Shown one piece after another: positions 42,514 to 50,607 of a stretch of 64,000 nt of DNA (position 1 is its first letter; each line of letters starts with the position of its first letter). Both the position numbers and the translations under genes were made by a program. Source of the stretch: Collinsella sp. TM10-22 (GTDB taxonomy: Bacteria; Actinomycetota; Coriobacteriia; Coriobacteriales; Coriobacteriaceae). Where the stretch lies: NCBI RefSeq assembly GCF_003466125.1, contig NZ_QSOC01000001.1:173632-237631 (forward strand), given 5' to 3'. Under the pieces are notes generated by a model. The model was not told where the DNA came from. It made no database searches and saw nothing but the letters and a program-made list of their open reading frames with translations.

Positions 42514-42591
42514 CTCTCTATGCAAGGGCATATCATAGCGCGTAAATCAAACATTCACACCCTTTCCGCACCTAGTCATACATCGCTTTGG

Positions 42592-42704
42592 GGGTAGCTA
42601 ATTTGGGACGGGGCTTTTTTAGCTACCCAATCCGGAGTCTTCGGAGCCAGAGGCCTACCTCGACATAGGGTAGCTAAAAAAGCCCCGTCCCAAATTAGCT
42701 ACCC
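42592..42704. repeat. Inverted pair of TTTGGGACGGGGC units (BIME-like) between metK and gltX
   Basis: Two 37-nt arms (42592-42628 and 42668-42704) are perfect inverted repeats. The 39-nt centre holds TCCG-N7-CGGA and GAGG-ccta-CCTC mini-hairpins. It lies between two divergent genes, where no transcript needs to end. Confidence 0.92.
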
Positions 42705-42796
42705 AATGACTGGGTCGGTGCCCTTTGTGCGGAGGTGGGCATTGTTGCTTTATACTGGTACGGTTCGACATCCATCCTGCAATCGAGGAGATTTCC

Positions 42797-44272
42797 ATGG
42801 CATCAGACGTTCGCGTCCGCTTTGCACCCTCACCGACGGGCAAGCTGCATATCGGCGGCGCCCGCACCGCTATTTATAACTGGGCTTTTGCCCGCGCAAA
42901 CGGAGGCACGTTCATCCTGCGCATCGACGACACCGACCCCACCCGCTCCACCGACGAGAATACGCAGATCATCCTGCGCGCCATGCGTTGGCTGGGCCTG
43001 GACTGGGACGAGGGTCCCGAGGTGGGCGGCGACTTTGGCCCCTACGCCCAGACTGAGCGCCTGGACCTGTACAAGCAGGCCGCCCAGAAGCTTTGGGACG
43101 AGGGCAAGGCCTATCCCTGCTTCTGCACCAAGGAGCAGCTCGACGCCGACCGCAAGGCCGCGCAGGAGCGCAAGGACCCCTTTCAGGGCTATCAGCGCCG
43201 TTGCCGCGATCTTGATCCCGAGGAGGCCCGTCGCCGCATCGAGGCCGGCGAGTCCTACGTCCTGCGCATCAAGGTACCCGAGGACCGCGGCGACGTCCGT
43301 ATCCACGACGCCGTCCACGGCGAGGTGACCTTCGACGCCAAGGAGCTCGACGACTTTGTCATCTTCCGCTCCGATGGCACGCCTACGTATAACTTTGCGA
43401 CCGTCGTCGACGACGCCATGATGAAGATCACCCACGTCATTCGCGGCGACGACCATCTGTCCAATACCCCGCGCCAGGTCATGGTCTACGAGGCCCTCGG
43501 CGCGCCCGTGCCTACGTTCGCCCACATCTCCATGATCCTGGGCGCCGACGGCAAGAAGCTCTCCAAGCGCCACGGCGCCACCTCGGTGGAGGAGTACCGC
43601 GACGCCGGCTACCTGTCCGATGCCTTCGTCAACTACCTGGCGCTGCTCGGCTGGTCGCTCGACGGAGAGACCACGATCATCCCGCGCGATGTCCTGGCCA
43701 GCAAGTTCTCGCTCGATCGCATCTCCAAGAACCCGGCGACCTTCGACCCCAAGAAGCTCGATTGGGTCAACGCCGAGTACATCAATGGCATGTCCGATGC
43801 TCAGTTTGCCGACGAGATCATGGTCCCCGAGCTGCACGAGGCAGGTCTCATCGAGGGTAATGTCGAGTACGGCGAGGATTGGATCGACGCGCTCGCTGCC
43901 ATCGTCAAGCCGCGCACCAAGATGCCGGCCGACACCGTGACCGTCGCCGCTCCCATCTTTGCCACGGCCGAGACGCTCGAGTATGACGAGAAATCCGTCA
44001 ACAAGGGCCTGGCCAAGGAGGGCATGGGTGCCATTCTTGATGCCGCCAAGGCCGCGCTCGAGGGTGTGGACGAGTGGACGGCTGCCAACATCGACGCCGC
44101 GCTTGAGCCGCTGCCCGAGCAGATGGACCTCAAGAAGCGCGTGGTGTTCCAGACCGTGCGCGTCGCCGTTTGCGGCAACATGGTGAGCCCTCCGTTGGGC
44201 GAGACCATGGCGCTCGTCGGCCGCGACGACTGCCTGGCGCGCATCGACCGCGCCCGCACGATGGCACTGTAA
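42797..44272 (+). CDS. gltX: Glutamyl-tRNA synthetase
   Basis: 491 residues. The class I signatures are FAPSPTGKLHIGGART (HIGH-type) and KLSKRHGATS (KMSKS-type). It has the length and C-terminal helical domain of bacterial GluRS. GAGGAG at 42785-42790 precedes ATG 42797; TATACT at 42751-42756 is a likely -10 element. A terminator follows. It charges the tRNA-Glu genes seen at 29.8 kb, and possibly tRNA-Gln if a GatCAB pathway is used. Confidence 0.97.
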   Translation: MASDVRVRFAPSPTGKLHIGGARTAIYNWAFARANGGTFILRIDDTDPTRSTDENTQIILRAMRWLGLDWDEGPEVGGDFGPYAQTERLDLYKQAAQKLWDEGKAYPCFCTKEQLDADRKAAQERKDPFQGYQRRCRDLDPEEARRRIEAGESYVLRIKVPEDRGDVRIHDAVHGEVTFDAKELDDFVIFRSDGTPTYNFATVVDDAMMKITHVIRGDDHLSNTPRQVMVYEALGAPVPTFAHISMILGADGKKLSKRHGATSVEEYRDAGYLSDAFVNYLALLGWSLDGETTIIPRDVLASKFSLDRISKNPATFDPKKLDWVNAEYINGMSDAQFADEIMVPELHEAGLIEGNVEYGEDWIDALAAIVKPRTKMPADTVTVAAPIFATAETLEYDEKSVNKGLAKEGMGAILDAAKAALEGVDEWTAANIDAALEPLPEQMDLKKRVVFQTVRVAVCGNMVSPPLGETMALVGRDDCLARIDRARTMAL

Positions 44273-44295
44273 TCGCTGCGCACACGCATGTATCC

Positions 44296-44326
44296 GAGCC
44301 CCGTTCACCCGAGCGGGGCTCTTGTT
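44296..44326 (+). terminator. Terminator of gltX
   Basis: GAGCCCCG and CGGGGCTC form an 8-bp stem followed by TTGTTT. Confidence 0.75.
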
Positions 44327-44346
44327 TCTGTACCGATGAGCGTGTT

Positions 44347-44452
44347 GCTGGGACAAAATAATCAGTAGTGTTTGCCCCATGTTCGAGCGACGCAACACGC
44401 TCGACACTCGTATCGGCCATGGGACAAACACTACTGATTATTTTGTCCCAGC
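44347..44452. repeat. Inverted pair of TGGGACAAAATA units between gltX and priA
   Basis: Two 35-nt arms (44347-44381 and 44418-44452) pair with one mismatch. Each arm also has TGGGACAAA/TTTG(T/C)CCCA ends. The 36-nt centre holds CGAGC/GCTCG. An additional GAGCGTGTTGC (44338-44348) can pair with GCAACACGCTC (44392-44402), an alternative fold. Confidence 0.9.
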
Positions 44453-44482
44453 CCTTTCAGGTCCGTTCGTTAGAGGTGGTGT

Positions 44483-46936
44483 ATGGCTCAACAACTGTCG
44501 CTGTTTGGTTCGCCGGAACCGGAGGAGGTTCCAGCGGCGCCCGTGCCTGCCGCTGCACCGGCCAAGCCCGAGCATACACCTGACCTCATCGCCGCCTACG
44601 CGAGCGTGGTCCTCGACATCCCGACGCGTGCGCTGTCCGAGCCATTCGCCTACGGCATCCCGCAAACCCTTGCTAACGAGGCACAGGTCGGGTCCACGGT
44701 CCTGGTCCACTTTGGTAACCGTGCCGCCGCGGGCTATATCGTCGACATTGCACCTGAGCTGGGCGACCTGCAGGGCAACAGCGCCTTCGACCCCGCGCGC
44801 ATTAAAGCCATCGAGGCCATCCTCAGCAAACCGCTCTTTACCGCCGAGGCTGCCCGTATCGCACGCTGGATGAGCCGCGAGTACGTCGCAACGCTTTCCG
44901 AGTGTCTGCGTCTGTTTTTGCCTCCGGGCGGCAGCCCGCGTGTGGTCAAGGGCGACGACGGCGTGTGGGCTGTCGAGCGCCCCGCCGTCAAACCCATCCA
45001 AAATCGCTGGGTCATGCTCACGCCCGAGGGATTCGGCTATACGCCGCCCAAGACCGCGGTCCGCCAGCGTCAGCTTATCGAGGCGCTCCAGTGCGGGCCG
45101 GTCACGACCCGAGACCTCAACCTTCTCTATAACAGCATGTCGGCGACCATCAAGGCGCTCGAAAAGCGCTGTGTCGTGGTGGTGGAGGAGCGCCGTGCGT
45201 GGCGTGGCTGCAGCGAGCAGACCACGCTGTCCTCGGCAAGCGGCAAGGCGCCAGTCTCCCTTACCAACGGACAGCAACAGGCACTCGCGCAGATTGAGCG
45301 CGCCCGTCTGGACGCTCATGGCGACGTGGTGCTGGTCGACGGCGTCACCGGCTCTGGCAAAACCGAGGTTTATCTTTCGGCGATTGAGCGCGTGCTGGCG
45401 GCCGGCCGTTCGGCCTGCGTGTTGGTGCCCGAGATCTCGCTGACGGCCCAGACCGTCGGTCGCTTCCGCTCGCGCTTTGGCGAGACGGTCGCTGTGTTCC
45501 ATTCGCGGCTTTCGGCCGGCGAGCGCCTGGACCAGTGGGATATGGTCGCCAGCGGTGCCGCGCGCGTGGTCGTCGGTGCACGCTCGGCGCTCTTTTGCCC
45601 GCTTAACGACCTGGGCCTCATCATCATCGACGAGGAGCACGAGACCAGTTACAAGCAGGGCTCCAGCCCGCGCTATCATGCGCGCGAGGTGGCGGCCGAG
45701 ATGGCGCGGCGCTATCGTTGCCCACTCGTGCTGGGCTCGGCCACGCCTTCTGCCGAGGCCCTCGACCGCTGCCGCCGCGGCACGTATAACGGTGCCACCT
45801 GGACGCGCGTCGAGATGCCCGAGCGCCCGGGACAAGCCGTGCTGCCTACGGTCCGTATTGCCGACCTGCGCCGCGAGTTTTCGCACGGCAGCCGCTCCAT
45901 GTTCTCAAAGCCGCTGATGGAGGGCTTGGAGCGTGTGGTCGAGCGTCGCGAAAAGGCCGTGTTGCTGCACAACCGCCGCGGTTTTGCGCCGTTTTTGATG
46001 TGCCGTGAGTGCGGCTGCGTCCCCACCTGCAATCACTGCTCCACCGCACTCACGTATCACGAGCGCACGCACACCCTGCAGTGCCATACCTGCGGATCGT
46101 CCTGGCGCGTGCAGCCGTATCCGGCGCCCACGAGCCGCTGTCCCAAATGCGGTAGTCGCTACCTGGCAAAAATGGGCCTGGGCACGCAGCAGATCGAGGA
46201 CGCACTGCACCAGATGCTTCCCGAGGACGTCGCCATCATTCGCATGGACGCCGACTCCACGCGCGGCAAGGACGCGCACAAAAAGCTGCTCGAGCAGTTC
46301 GATGCCGCCGATTGCGCGGTGCTGTTGGGTACCCAGATGATCGCCAAGGGGCTCGACTTTCCCGAGGTCACGCTCGTGGGCGTGGTCAATGCCGACTTTG
46401 CGCTCAAGCTGCCCGATTTTCGCGCGGGGGAGCGTGCCTACGATTTGCTGGAGCAGGTGGCGGGGCGCGCCGGCCGCGGCGATCGCCCCGGCGAGGTCAT
46501 CATCCAGACCTATCTGCCCGAGGACCCGGTCATTCGCGCCGTTGCCGAACATGACCGTTCGATCTTTACCGACCACGACCTGGACCAGCGCCGCGACGCG
46601 CTGTATCCGCCGTTTGTTCGACTAGTCAACATTTTGGTGTGGTCGGCGAATGCAGATGATGCACGGGATTATATTGGGCGCATCGCGAAGCTCCTCATGC
46701 GTCGCTGGCATGCCGCCGCGACCGATTTTTTGCGGGCGGGGAGTGCCGTGCCGCAGGTGCTGGGCCCGGCTTCGTGTGTAATCGAAAGAGCCAAGGACCG
46801 TTATCGCTTCCACCTGCTTGTGAAGTCGCCCGTGGGGTACCATGTCTCTGACGATATCGACGCCTGCCTCAAAGAGGTGGGCTCCGTGCGCGGCGTGAGC
46901 GTGAGCGTTGACGTCGACGCCTATGATTTGATGTAA
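44483..46936 (+). CDS. priA: Primosomal protein N' (replication restart helicase PriA)
   Basis: 817 residues. Walker A is GVTGSGKTEVYLSAIE, and the DEAH-type box is IIIDEEHETSYKQ. The zinc-binding cysteines lie in CRECGCVPTCNHCSTAL and CHTCGSSW...CPKCGSR. The C-terminal helicase motifs include GTQMIAKGLDFPEVTLVGV and EQVAGRAGRGDRPGEVIIQT. It restarts replication at collapsed forks. Translation can start at ATG 44483 after AGAGG. def follows within 20 bases, so they form an operon. Confidence 0.96.
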   Translation: MAQQLSLFGSPEPEEVPAAPVPAAAPAKPEHTPDLIAAYASVVLDIPTRALSEPFAYGIPQTLANEAQVGSTVLVHFGNRAAAGYIVDIAPELGDLQGNSAFDPARIKAIEAILSKPLFTAEAARIARWMSREYVATLSECLRLFLPPGGSPRVVKGDDGVWAVERPAVKPIQNRWVMLTPEGFGYTPPKTAVRQRQLIEALQCGPVTTRDLNLLYNSMSATIKALEKRCVVVVEERRAWRGCSEQTTLSSASGKAPVSLTNGQQQALAQIERARLDAHGDVVLVDGVTGSGKTEVYLSAIERVLAAGRSACVLVPEISLTAQTVGRFRSRFGETVAVFHSRLSAGERLDQWDMVASGAARVVVGARSALFCPLNDLGLIIIDEEHETSYKQGSSPRYHAREVAAEMARRYRCPLVLGSATPSAEALDRCRRGTYNGATWTRVEMPERPGQAVLPTVRIADLRREFSHGSRSMFSKPLMEGLERVVERREKAVLLHNRRGFAPFLMCRECGCVPTCNHCSTALTYHERTHTLQCHTCGSSWRVQPYPAPTSRCPKCGSRYLAKMGLGTQQIEDALHQMLPEDVAIIRMDADSTRGKDAHKKLLEQFDAADCAVLLGTQMIAKGLDFPEVTLVGVVNADFALKLPDFRAGERAYDLLEQVAGRAGRGDRPGEVIIQTYLPEDPVIRAVAEHDRSIFTDHDLDQRRDALYPPFVRLVNILVWSANADDARDYIGRIAKLLMRRWHAAATDFLRAGSAVPQVLGPASCVIERAKDRYRFHLLVKSPVGYHVSDDIDACLKEVGSVRGVSVSVDVDAYDLM

Positions 46937-46954
46937 CAACCCGAAAGGATGACC

Positions 46955-47491
46955 ATGGAAGCCAACGGAATCGTACTGTCGCCCGACCCTCGTCTGCGCC
47001 AGGAGTGCGCCGTCATCGAGGAGATTACCCCGGCGATCGAGGCACTTGCCGAGAAGATGAAGAAGATGATGTTCGAGAACGCCGGCTGCGGCCTGGCTGC
47101 CCCGCAGATCGGCGAGCTTATTCAGCTCGTCACCATCGACTGCGACTACACCGACAAGAACGACTACGACCCGTACGTGCTTATCAATCCCGTCATTGTT
47201 GAGCAGAGTGACCATCTGGTGCCCTTTAGTGAGGGTTGCCTGTCCATTCCGGGCATTAACTGCGAGATCGAGCGTCCCGACCATGTCGTCGTCGAGGCGT
47301 ACGATCTGGACGCCAACCTGATTCGCTACGAGGCTTCGGGCGATTTGTTCTGCGTGTGCCTACAGCACGAGATCGATCACCTGCACGGCAACACCATGTT
47401 CGAGCGTCTTAAGCCCATGCAGAGACTCAAGGCTGTCAAGGAGTACCAGGACGCCCTGGCCCGCGGCGCTCGACCGGGCGAGACGGAGTAA
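46955..47491 (+). CDS. def: Peptide deformylase
   Basis: 178 residues. The three family motifs are present: GCGLAAPQIG, EGCLSIPG and QHEIDHLHG (metal Cys and two His). It removes formyl groups from nascent proteins, matching fmt downstream. AAAGG precedes ATG 46955 by six bases; an ATG at 46949 is too close to the ribosome site. A long palindrome and about 220 bases of AT-richer DNA lie between it and fmt. Confidence 0.96.
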   Translation: MEANGIVLSPDPRLRQECAVIEEITPAIEALAEKMKKMMFENAGCGLAAPQIGELIQLVTIDCDYTDKNDYDPYVLINPVIVEQSDHLVPFSEGCLSIPGINCEIERPDHVVVEAYDLDANLIRYEASGDLFCVCLQHEIDHLHGNTMFERLKPMQRLKAVKEYQDALARGARPGETE

Positions 47492-47499
47492 GTCCTACC

Positions 47500-47601
47500 G
47501 TCCCCGGTGCTGAGCGCCCACATATCATCCCGTGCTCAAACATTCTCGCTTTGCTGCGAAACTGCGCGCGGGACGATATGTGGGCGCTCAGCACCGGGGA
47601 C
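47500..47601. repeat. Long palindrome between def and fmt
   Basis: Two 33-nt arms (47500-47532 and 47569-47601, ends GTCCCCGGTGCTGAGC) pair with one mismatch. The 36-nt centre has TCGC-N6-GCGA. The arm sequence is unrelated to the other palindromes, but the layout is the same. Confidence 0.88.
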
Positions 47602-47818
47602 TGCGTTGTTTTGGCTCGGTTCGCCCGGGTGCCGCTGGGCCAGGGATGGGCGTCTTCGCTGATAATTGCTTTGCTGAAAGAGCTGCTTTTATTGCGGCTC
47701 TTTCTTTGGTTTTGTGTATATTTGTTCTTGTTGAATTGTTATTGCGGATGGGCTGGGTACTTGGCATTCCGCTGCTCTTTCTAGCCGTCTCGGCTTTGGT
47801 TGAGAGGAGACGATCTTT
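47602..47818 (+). other. AT-richer spacer before fmt
   Basis: I see no convincing gene. It contains GAAAGAGC-N13-GCTCTTTC (about 47678-47706), which may be a weak terminator, and T-rich stretches that could hold the fmt promoter. Confidence 0.4.
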
Positions 47819-48739
47819 ATGCGTATTGTGTTTATGGGTACGCCCGATTTTGCGGTGCCTTCTTTGACTTCGCTTGTTGAGGCTGGGAATGAGATTGCAC
47901 TTGTTGTTACTCGTCCTGATGCTGTTCGTGGGCGTGGTAAGAAGCTGGAGCCGTCTCCTGTTAAGGCTCGCTCGCTTGAGCTGGGGTTGCCTGTTGTTGA
48001 AGCTAATCGTATGACGCTTGAGGTTGTTGAGGCGCTCCGGGCTGCCCAGGCTGACATTTTCTGTGTGGCTGCCTATGGCTGCATTTTGCCCGATGAGGTG
48101 CTGCATATGGCGCCGCTCGGTATTGTGAATGTTCATGCGTCCCTGCTGCCTCGTTGGCGTGGGGCTGCTCCTATTCAGCGTGCGATTCTCGCTGGTGATG
48201 AGATTGCTGGCGTTTCTATCATGCGCATTGGGCATGGCGTGGATACCGGCGCTTATTGCGCCCAGGCGTCTACGTCAGTCGCCGGTAAGCATGCCGAGGC
48301 TTTGACCAAGGAGCTTGGTGAGCTTGGCGGCAAGTTGCTTGCCGATACGCTTCCCTCGCTTGCCGATGGTTCGGCTGTTTGGACTGAGCAGGATGAGGCG
48401 CTCGTCACTCATGCTGCCAAGATTTCTAAGCAGGAGATGCGCCTGGATCCGCACATGGCGGCGCTTGATTGCGTGCGCCATGTGCTGGCTTCGTCCGATA
48501 CCGCGCCTGCTCGTTGCGTGATTGCCGGTAAGACCGTGCGCGTGCTCGATGCTGCGCCGGCTGATGTGTCGCTTGGAGAGGGCGCCGTTGACGTTAAGAA
48601 CAAGCGTGTTTACCTTGGTCTTTCCGATGGCACGGTTGAGTTGCTCGAAGTTAAGCCCGATGGCAAGCGTGCTATGGCCGCTTCTGCTTGGGCTGCTGGC
48701 CTGCAGGGTGCCGATCTTATCTGGGGTGTTTTGTCGTGA
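47819..48739 (+). CDS. fmt: Methionyl-tRNA formyltransferase
   Basis: 306 residues. The N-terminal catalytic domain has MRIVFMGTPDFAVPSL and the formyl-folate motif SLLPRWRGAAPIQRAI; the C-terminal OB-fold domain is present. It makes fMet-tRNA for initiation. GAGGAGA lies before the ATG. Codons in the first third end in T far more often than in neighbouring genes (for example GTT, GCT, CTT, CGT), as does the start of rsmB. The stop overlaps the rsmB GTG. Confidence 0.96.
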   Translation: MRIVFMGTPDFAVPSLTSLVEAGNEIALVVTRPDAVRGRGKKLEPSPVKARSLELGLPVVEANRMTLEVVEALRAAQADIFCVAAYGCILPDEVLHMAPLGIVNVHASLLPRWRGAAPIQRAILAGDEIAGVSIMRIGHGVDTGAYCAQASTSVAGKHAEALTKELGELGGKLLADTLPSLADGSAVWTEQDEALVTHAAKISKQEMRLDPHMAALDCVRHVLASSDTAPARCVIAGKTVRVLDAAPADVSLGEGAVDVKNKRVYLGLSDGTVELLEVKPDGKRAMAASAWAAGLQGADLIWGVLS

Positions 48740-50142
48740 GCAAGCTGTCTCCTGCGCGCAAGCTTTCACTCGATGTGCTAATGGAAGCTGACCGCCGCGG
48801 CATGTATGCGCGTGACGTGCTGTCCTCTCGCGCATCGGCCAAGGCTATTGACCAGCGCGATTCCGCTTTTGCTGCCCGCTTGGCGCTGGGCGTTGCCGCC
48901 ACGCAGGGCATTTTGGATGAGCTGCTCGACCAGTTTCTCGATAAGCCCAAAAAGGTTGCACCGCGTGTTCGCATGGCGCTTCGTATCTCGGTCTTCGAGA
49001 TGCTCTATCTGCATACGCCTGGCCGCGTTGCCGTAAGTCAGGGTGTTGAGCTGGTTCGCTGCGGTGCTAAGTCCGCCGCTGGCTTGGCCAATGCCGTGCT
49101 GCACAAGGTTGCGGACAATGTTGAGGACTTTGCTACTGCGTCCGATGTGGATGAGTCTGAGCGGCGCTTGGTCCGTCTGTCGCGCCTGATGGGTCTGCCG
49201 CGTTGGCTGTGCGCTCGCATTATGGCGTCGTTTGACACGCCAGAGGGTGCGCTTAACTTTGCCGGCAATCTGGCCCCCGCGCCGCTGGCCCTGCACGAGA
49301 ATGCGTTTGCGACTAAGCCCGATCCGTATATCTCGCAGCTCGTTGCGCCTGTCTTCCCGGGCTGCCATGCTCCGGTCGATGCGCAGGTCACGGTTGCGTC
49401 GGGCGTGTTTGAGCGCGCTGCGGCCGTGGCCTCGGATCTCAATGCCCAGCTTATCGCGACTACGGCGACCCGTCCTGGGCGTTGCCTTGAGATTGGCGCC
49501 GGCCGTGGCACCAAGACCTATGTGATGATGTGCCAGGCCAAGCGTGCGGGCTATGAGCGTCAGCATACGGCGCTCGATCTGCATGATCGCAAGTGCGATC
49601 TGAATCTCGCTCGCCTGCATAAGGCCGGTATTCAGGGCGTTCGTACGGTTTCGGGCGATGCTTGCGAGCTTGATGAGGTGCTCACATCGTTTGATGCCAT
49701 GCTTGGCGAGCCGGTAAAGTTCGACACGGTCTTTATCGATGCACCGTGCTCGGGCACCGGCACCATGCGCCGTCATCCCGAGATCCCATGGCGCCTAACT
49801 GAGAATGACGTTACGACCGAGTTGCCCAAGCTGCAGCTGGCAATGCTCAAGGAAGCAGCCGTGCGCGTGGCTGCCGGCGGTGAACTCATCTATGCGACGT
49901 GCTCGGTCTTCGACGAGGAGAACACGCAGGTCGTGGACGCGTTCCTTGCTTCTCCCGAGGGTGCCGGCTTTACCATGGCACCGCTTTCTGGGGCACAGAT
50001 TCTGCAACTGCCCGACTTCGAGCAAGCCAAGAAGCTCGTTTCTGTACGCCAAAACGACCGAGGCCTCTTCCAAAGCGTGCCGGTAAACGCCGACTCCTAC
50101 GACGGCCACTTCTGCGCCCGCCTGGTCCGCCAAAGTAGCTAA
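48736..50142 (+). CDS. rsmB: 16S rRNA m5C967 methyltransferase RsmB
   Basis: 468 residues. A NusB-like N-terminal domain (SLDVLMEADRRGMYARDVLS) is followed by the methyltransferase domain with the SAM motif CLEIGAGRGTKTYVMM and the catalytic cysteines in DAPCSGTGTMRRHPEIPW and IYATCSVFDEEN. The start is GTG at 48736, overlapping the fmt stop (GTGA). The last codons and the TAA stop lie inside a palindromic repeat unit, so the repeat supplied the gene's end. Confidence 0.94.
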   Translation: MSKLSPARKLSLDVLMEADRRGMYARDVLSSRASAKAIDQRDSAFAARLALGVAATQGILDELLDQFLDKPKKVAPRVRMALRISVFEMLYLHTPGRVAVSQGVELVRCGAKSAAGLANAVLHKVADNVEDFATASDVDESERRLVRLSRLMGLPRWLCARIMASFDTPEGALNFAGNLAPAPLALHENAFATKPDPYISQLVAPVFPGCHAPVDAQVTVASGVFERAAAVASDLNAQLIATTATRPGRCLEIGAGRGTKTYVMMCQAKRAGYERQHTALDLHDRKCDLNLARLHKAGIQGVRTVSGDACELDEVLTSFDAMLGEPVKFDTVFIDAPCSGTGTMRRHPEIPWRLTENDVTTELPKLQLAMLKEAAVRVAAGGELIYATCSVFDEENTQVVDAFLASPEGAGFTMAPLSGAQILQLPDFEQAKKLVSVRQNDRGLFQSVPVNADSYDGHFCARLVRQSS

Positions 50143-50168
50143 TTTGGGACGGGGCTATTTTAGCTACC
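50135..50168 (+). repeat. Single TTTGGGACGGGGC unit at the end of rsmB
   Basis: One 34-nt unit whose ends GTAGCTAA and TTAGCTAC are inverted. It is a single copy of the arm seen twice at 29517-29624 and at 42592-42704. Confidence 0.9.
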
Positions 50169-50202
50169 CAGACCGTATTGGCGCAAAGGCGTTGACATTA
50201 CG

Positions 50203-50247
50203 AAAAAGGGCGGCTTGCGACTGGTGTTGTCGCAAGCCGCCCTTTTT
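50203..50247. terminator. Bidirectional terminator between rsmB and the FmdB-like gene
   Basis: A 19-bp perfect stem (AAAAAGGGCGGCTTGCGAC / GTCGCAAGCCGCCCTTTTT) with a seven-base loop and T-runs on both strands, between convergent genes. Confidence 0.92.
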
Positions 50248-50283
50248 CGTGTTTGTGTTGGCGTGTGGTTGGTTGCTCGGCTG

Positions 50284-50520
50284 TTAGTGGTTGTGCGGGC
50301 AATTGGCGCAGCAGCCGCTGGTGGCGCTGGTGCTTGAGCCGCCGCTTCGCTGGTCGGTGTTGTAGAAACCGCTGCCCTCAAATTTAATGCCGTTGGCCGA
50401 GAACGTCTTGGCCGCCGGAGCGCCGCAGCTCGGGCAAACGACCTCGGGAGTCTCGGACATGGGATGCTCAACCTCAAACACGTTGCCGCAGCTCGAGCAC
50501 TTGTAATCGTAGCGCGCCAT
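50284..50520 (-). CDS. FmdB family zinc-ribbon protein
   Basis: 78 residues. Two CxxC pairs (YKCSSCGNVF and VVCPSCGAPA) form the FmdB/CxxC_CXXC_SSSS ribbon. A Ser/Gly-rich tail ends with further cysteines (CCANCPHNH). The family is small, widespread and of unclear function, possibly regulatory. AAGGAAG precedes the ATG. It stands alone between a terminator and the amylase gene's end. Confidence 0.85.
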   Translation of the reverse strand: MARYDYKCSSCGNVFEVEHPMSETPEVVCPSCGAPAAKTFSANGIKFEGSGFYNTDQRSGGSSTSATSGCCANCPHNH

Positions 50521-50542
50521 AATACTTCCTTTTCAGCACAAA

Positions 50543-50564
50543 GCGGGCAGATTACTCTGCCCGC
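50543..50564 (-). terminator. Hairpin after the amylase/MalQ gene
   Basis: GCGGGCAG and CTGCCCGC form an 8-bp stem in the 87-base gap before the FmdB-like gene; on the minus strand TTTG follows. Confidence 0.55.
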
Positions 50565-50607
50565 AAAAATTCAAACGTCTGTACTGTACCCTATATCGGG
50601 CGTTTTA

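Noticed and set aside
42465..42540. SAM riboswitch before metK
   Set aside because: Only one short hairpin fits in the leader of about 60 nt. I could not find the conserved parts of SAM-I, SAM-II, SAM-III or SAM-IV.
47551..47784. Small hydrophobic open frame between def and fmt
   Set aside because: It begins inside the palindrome and has no convincing ribosome site. The hydrophobic stretch can be explained by T-rich DNA.
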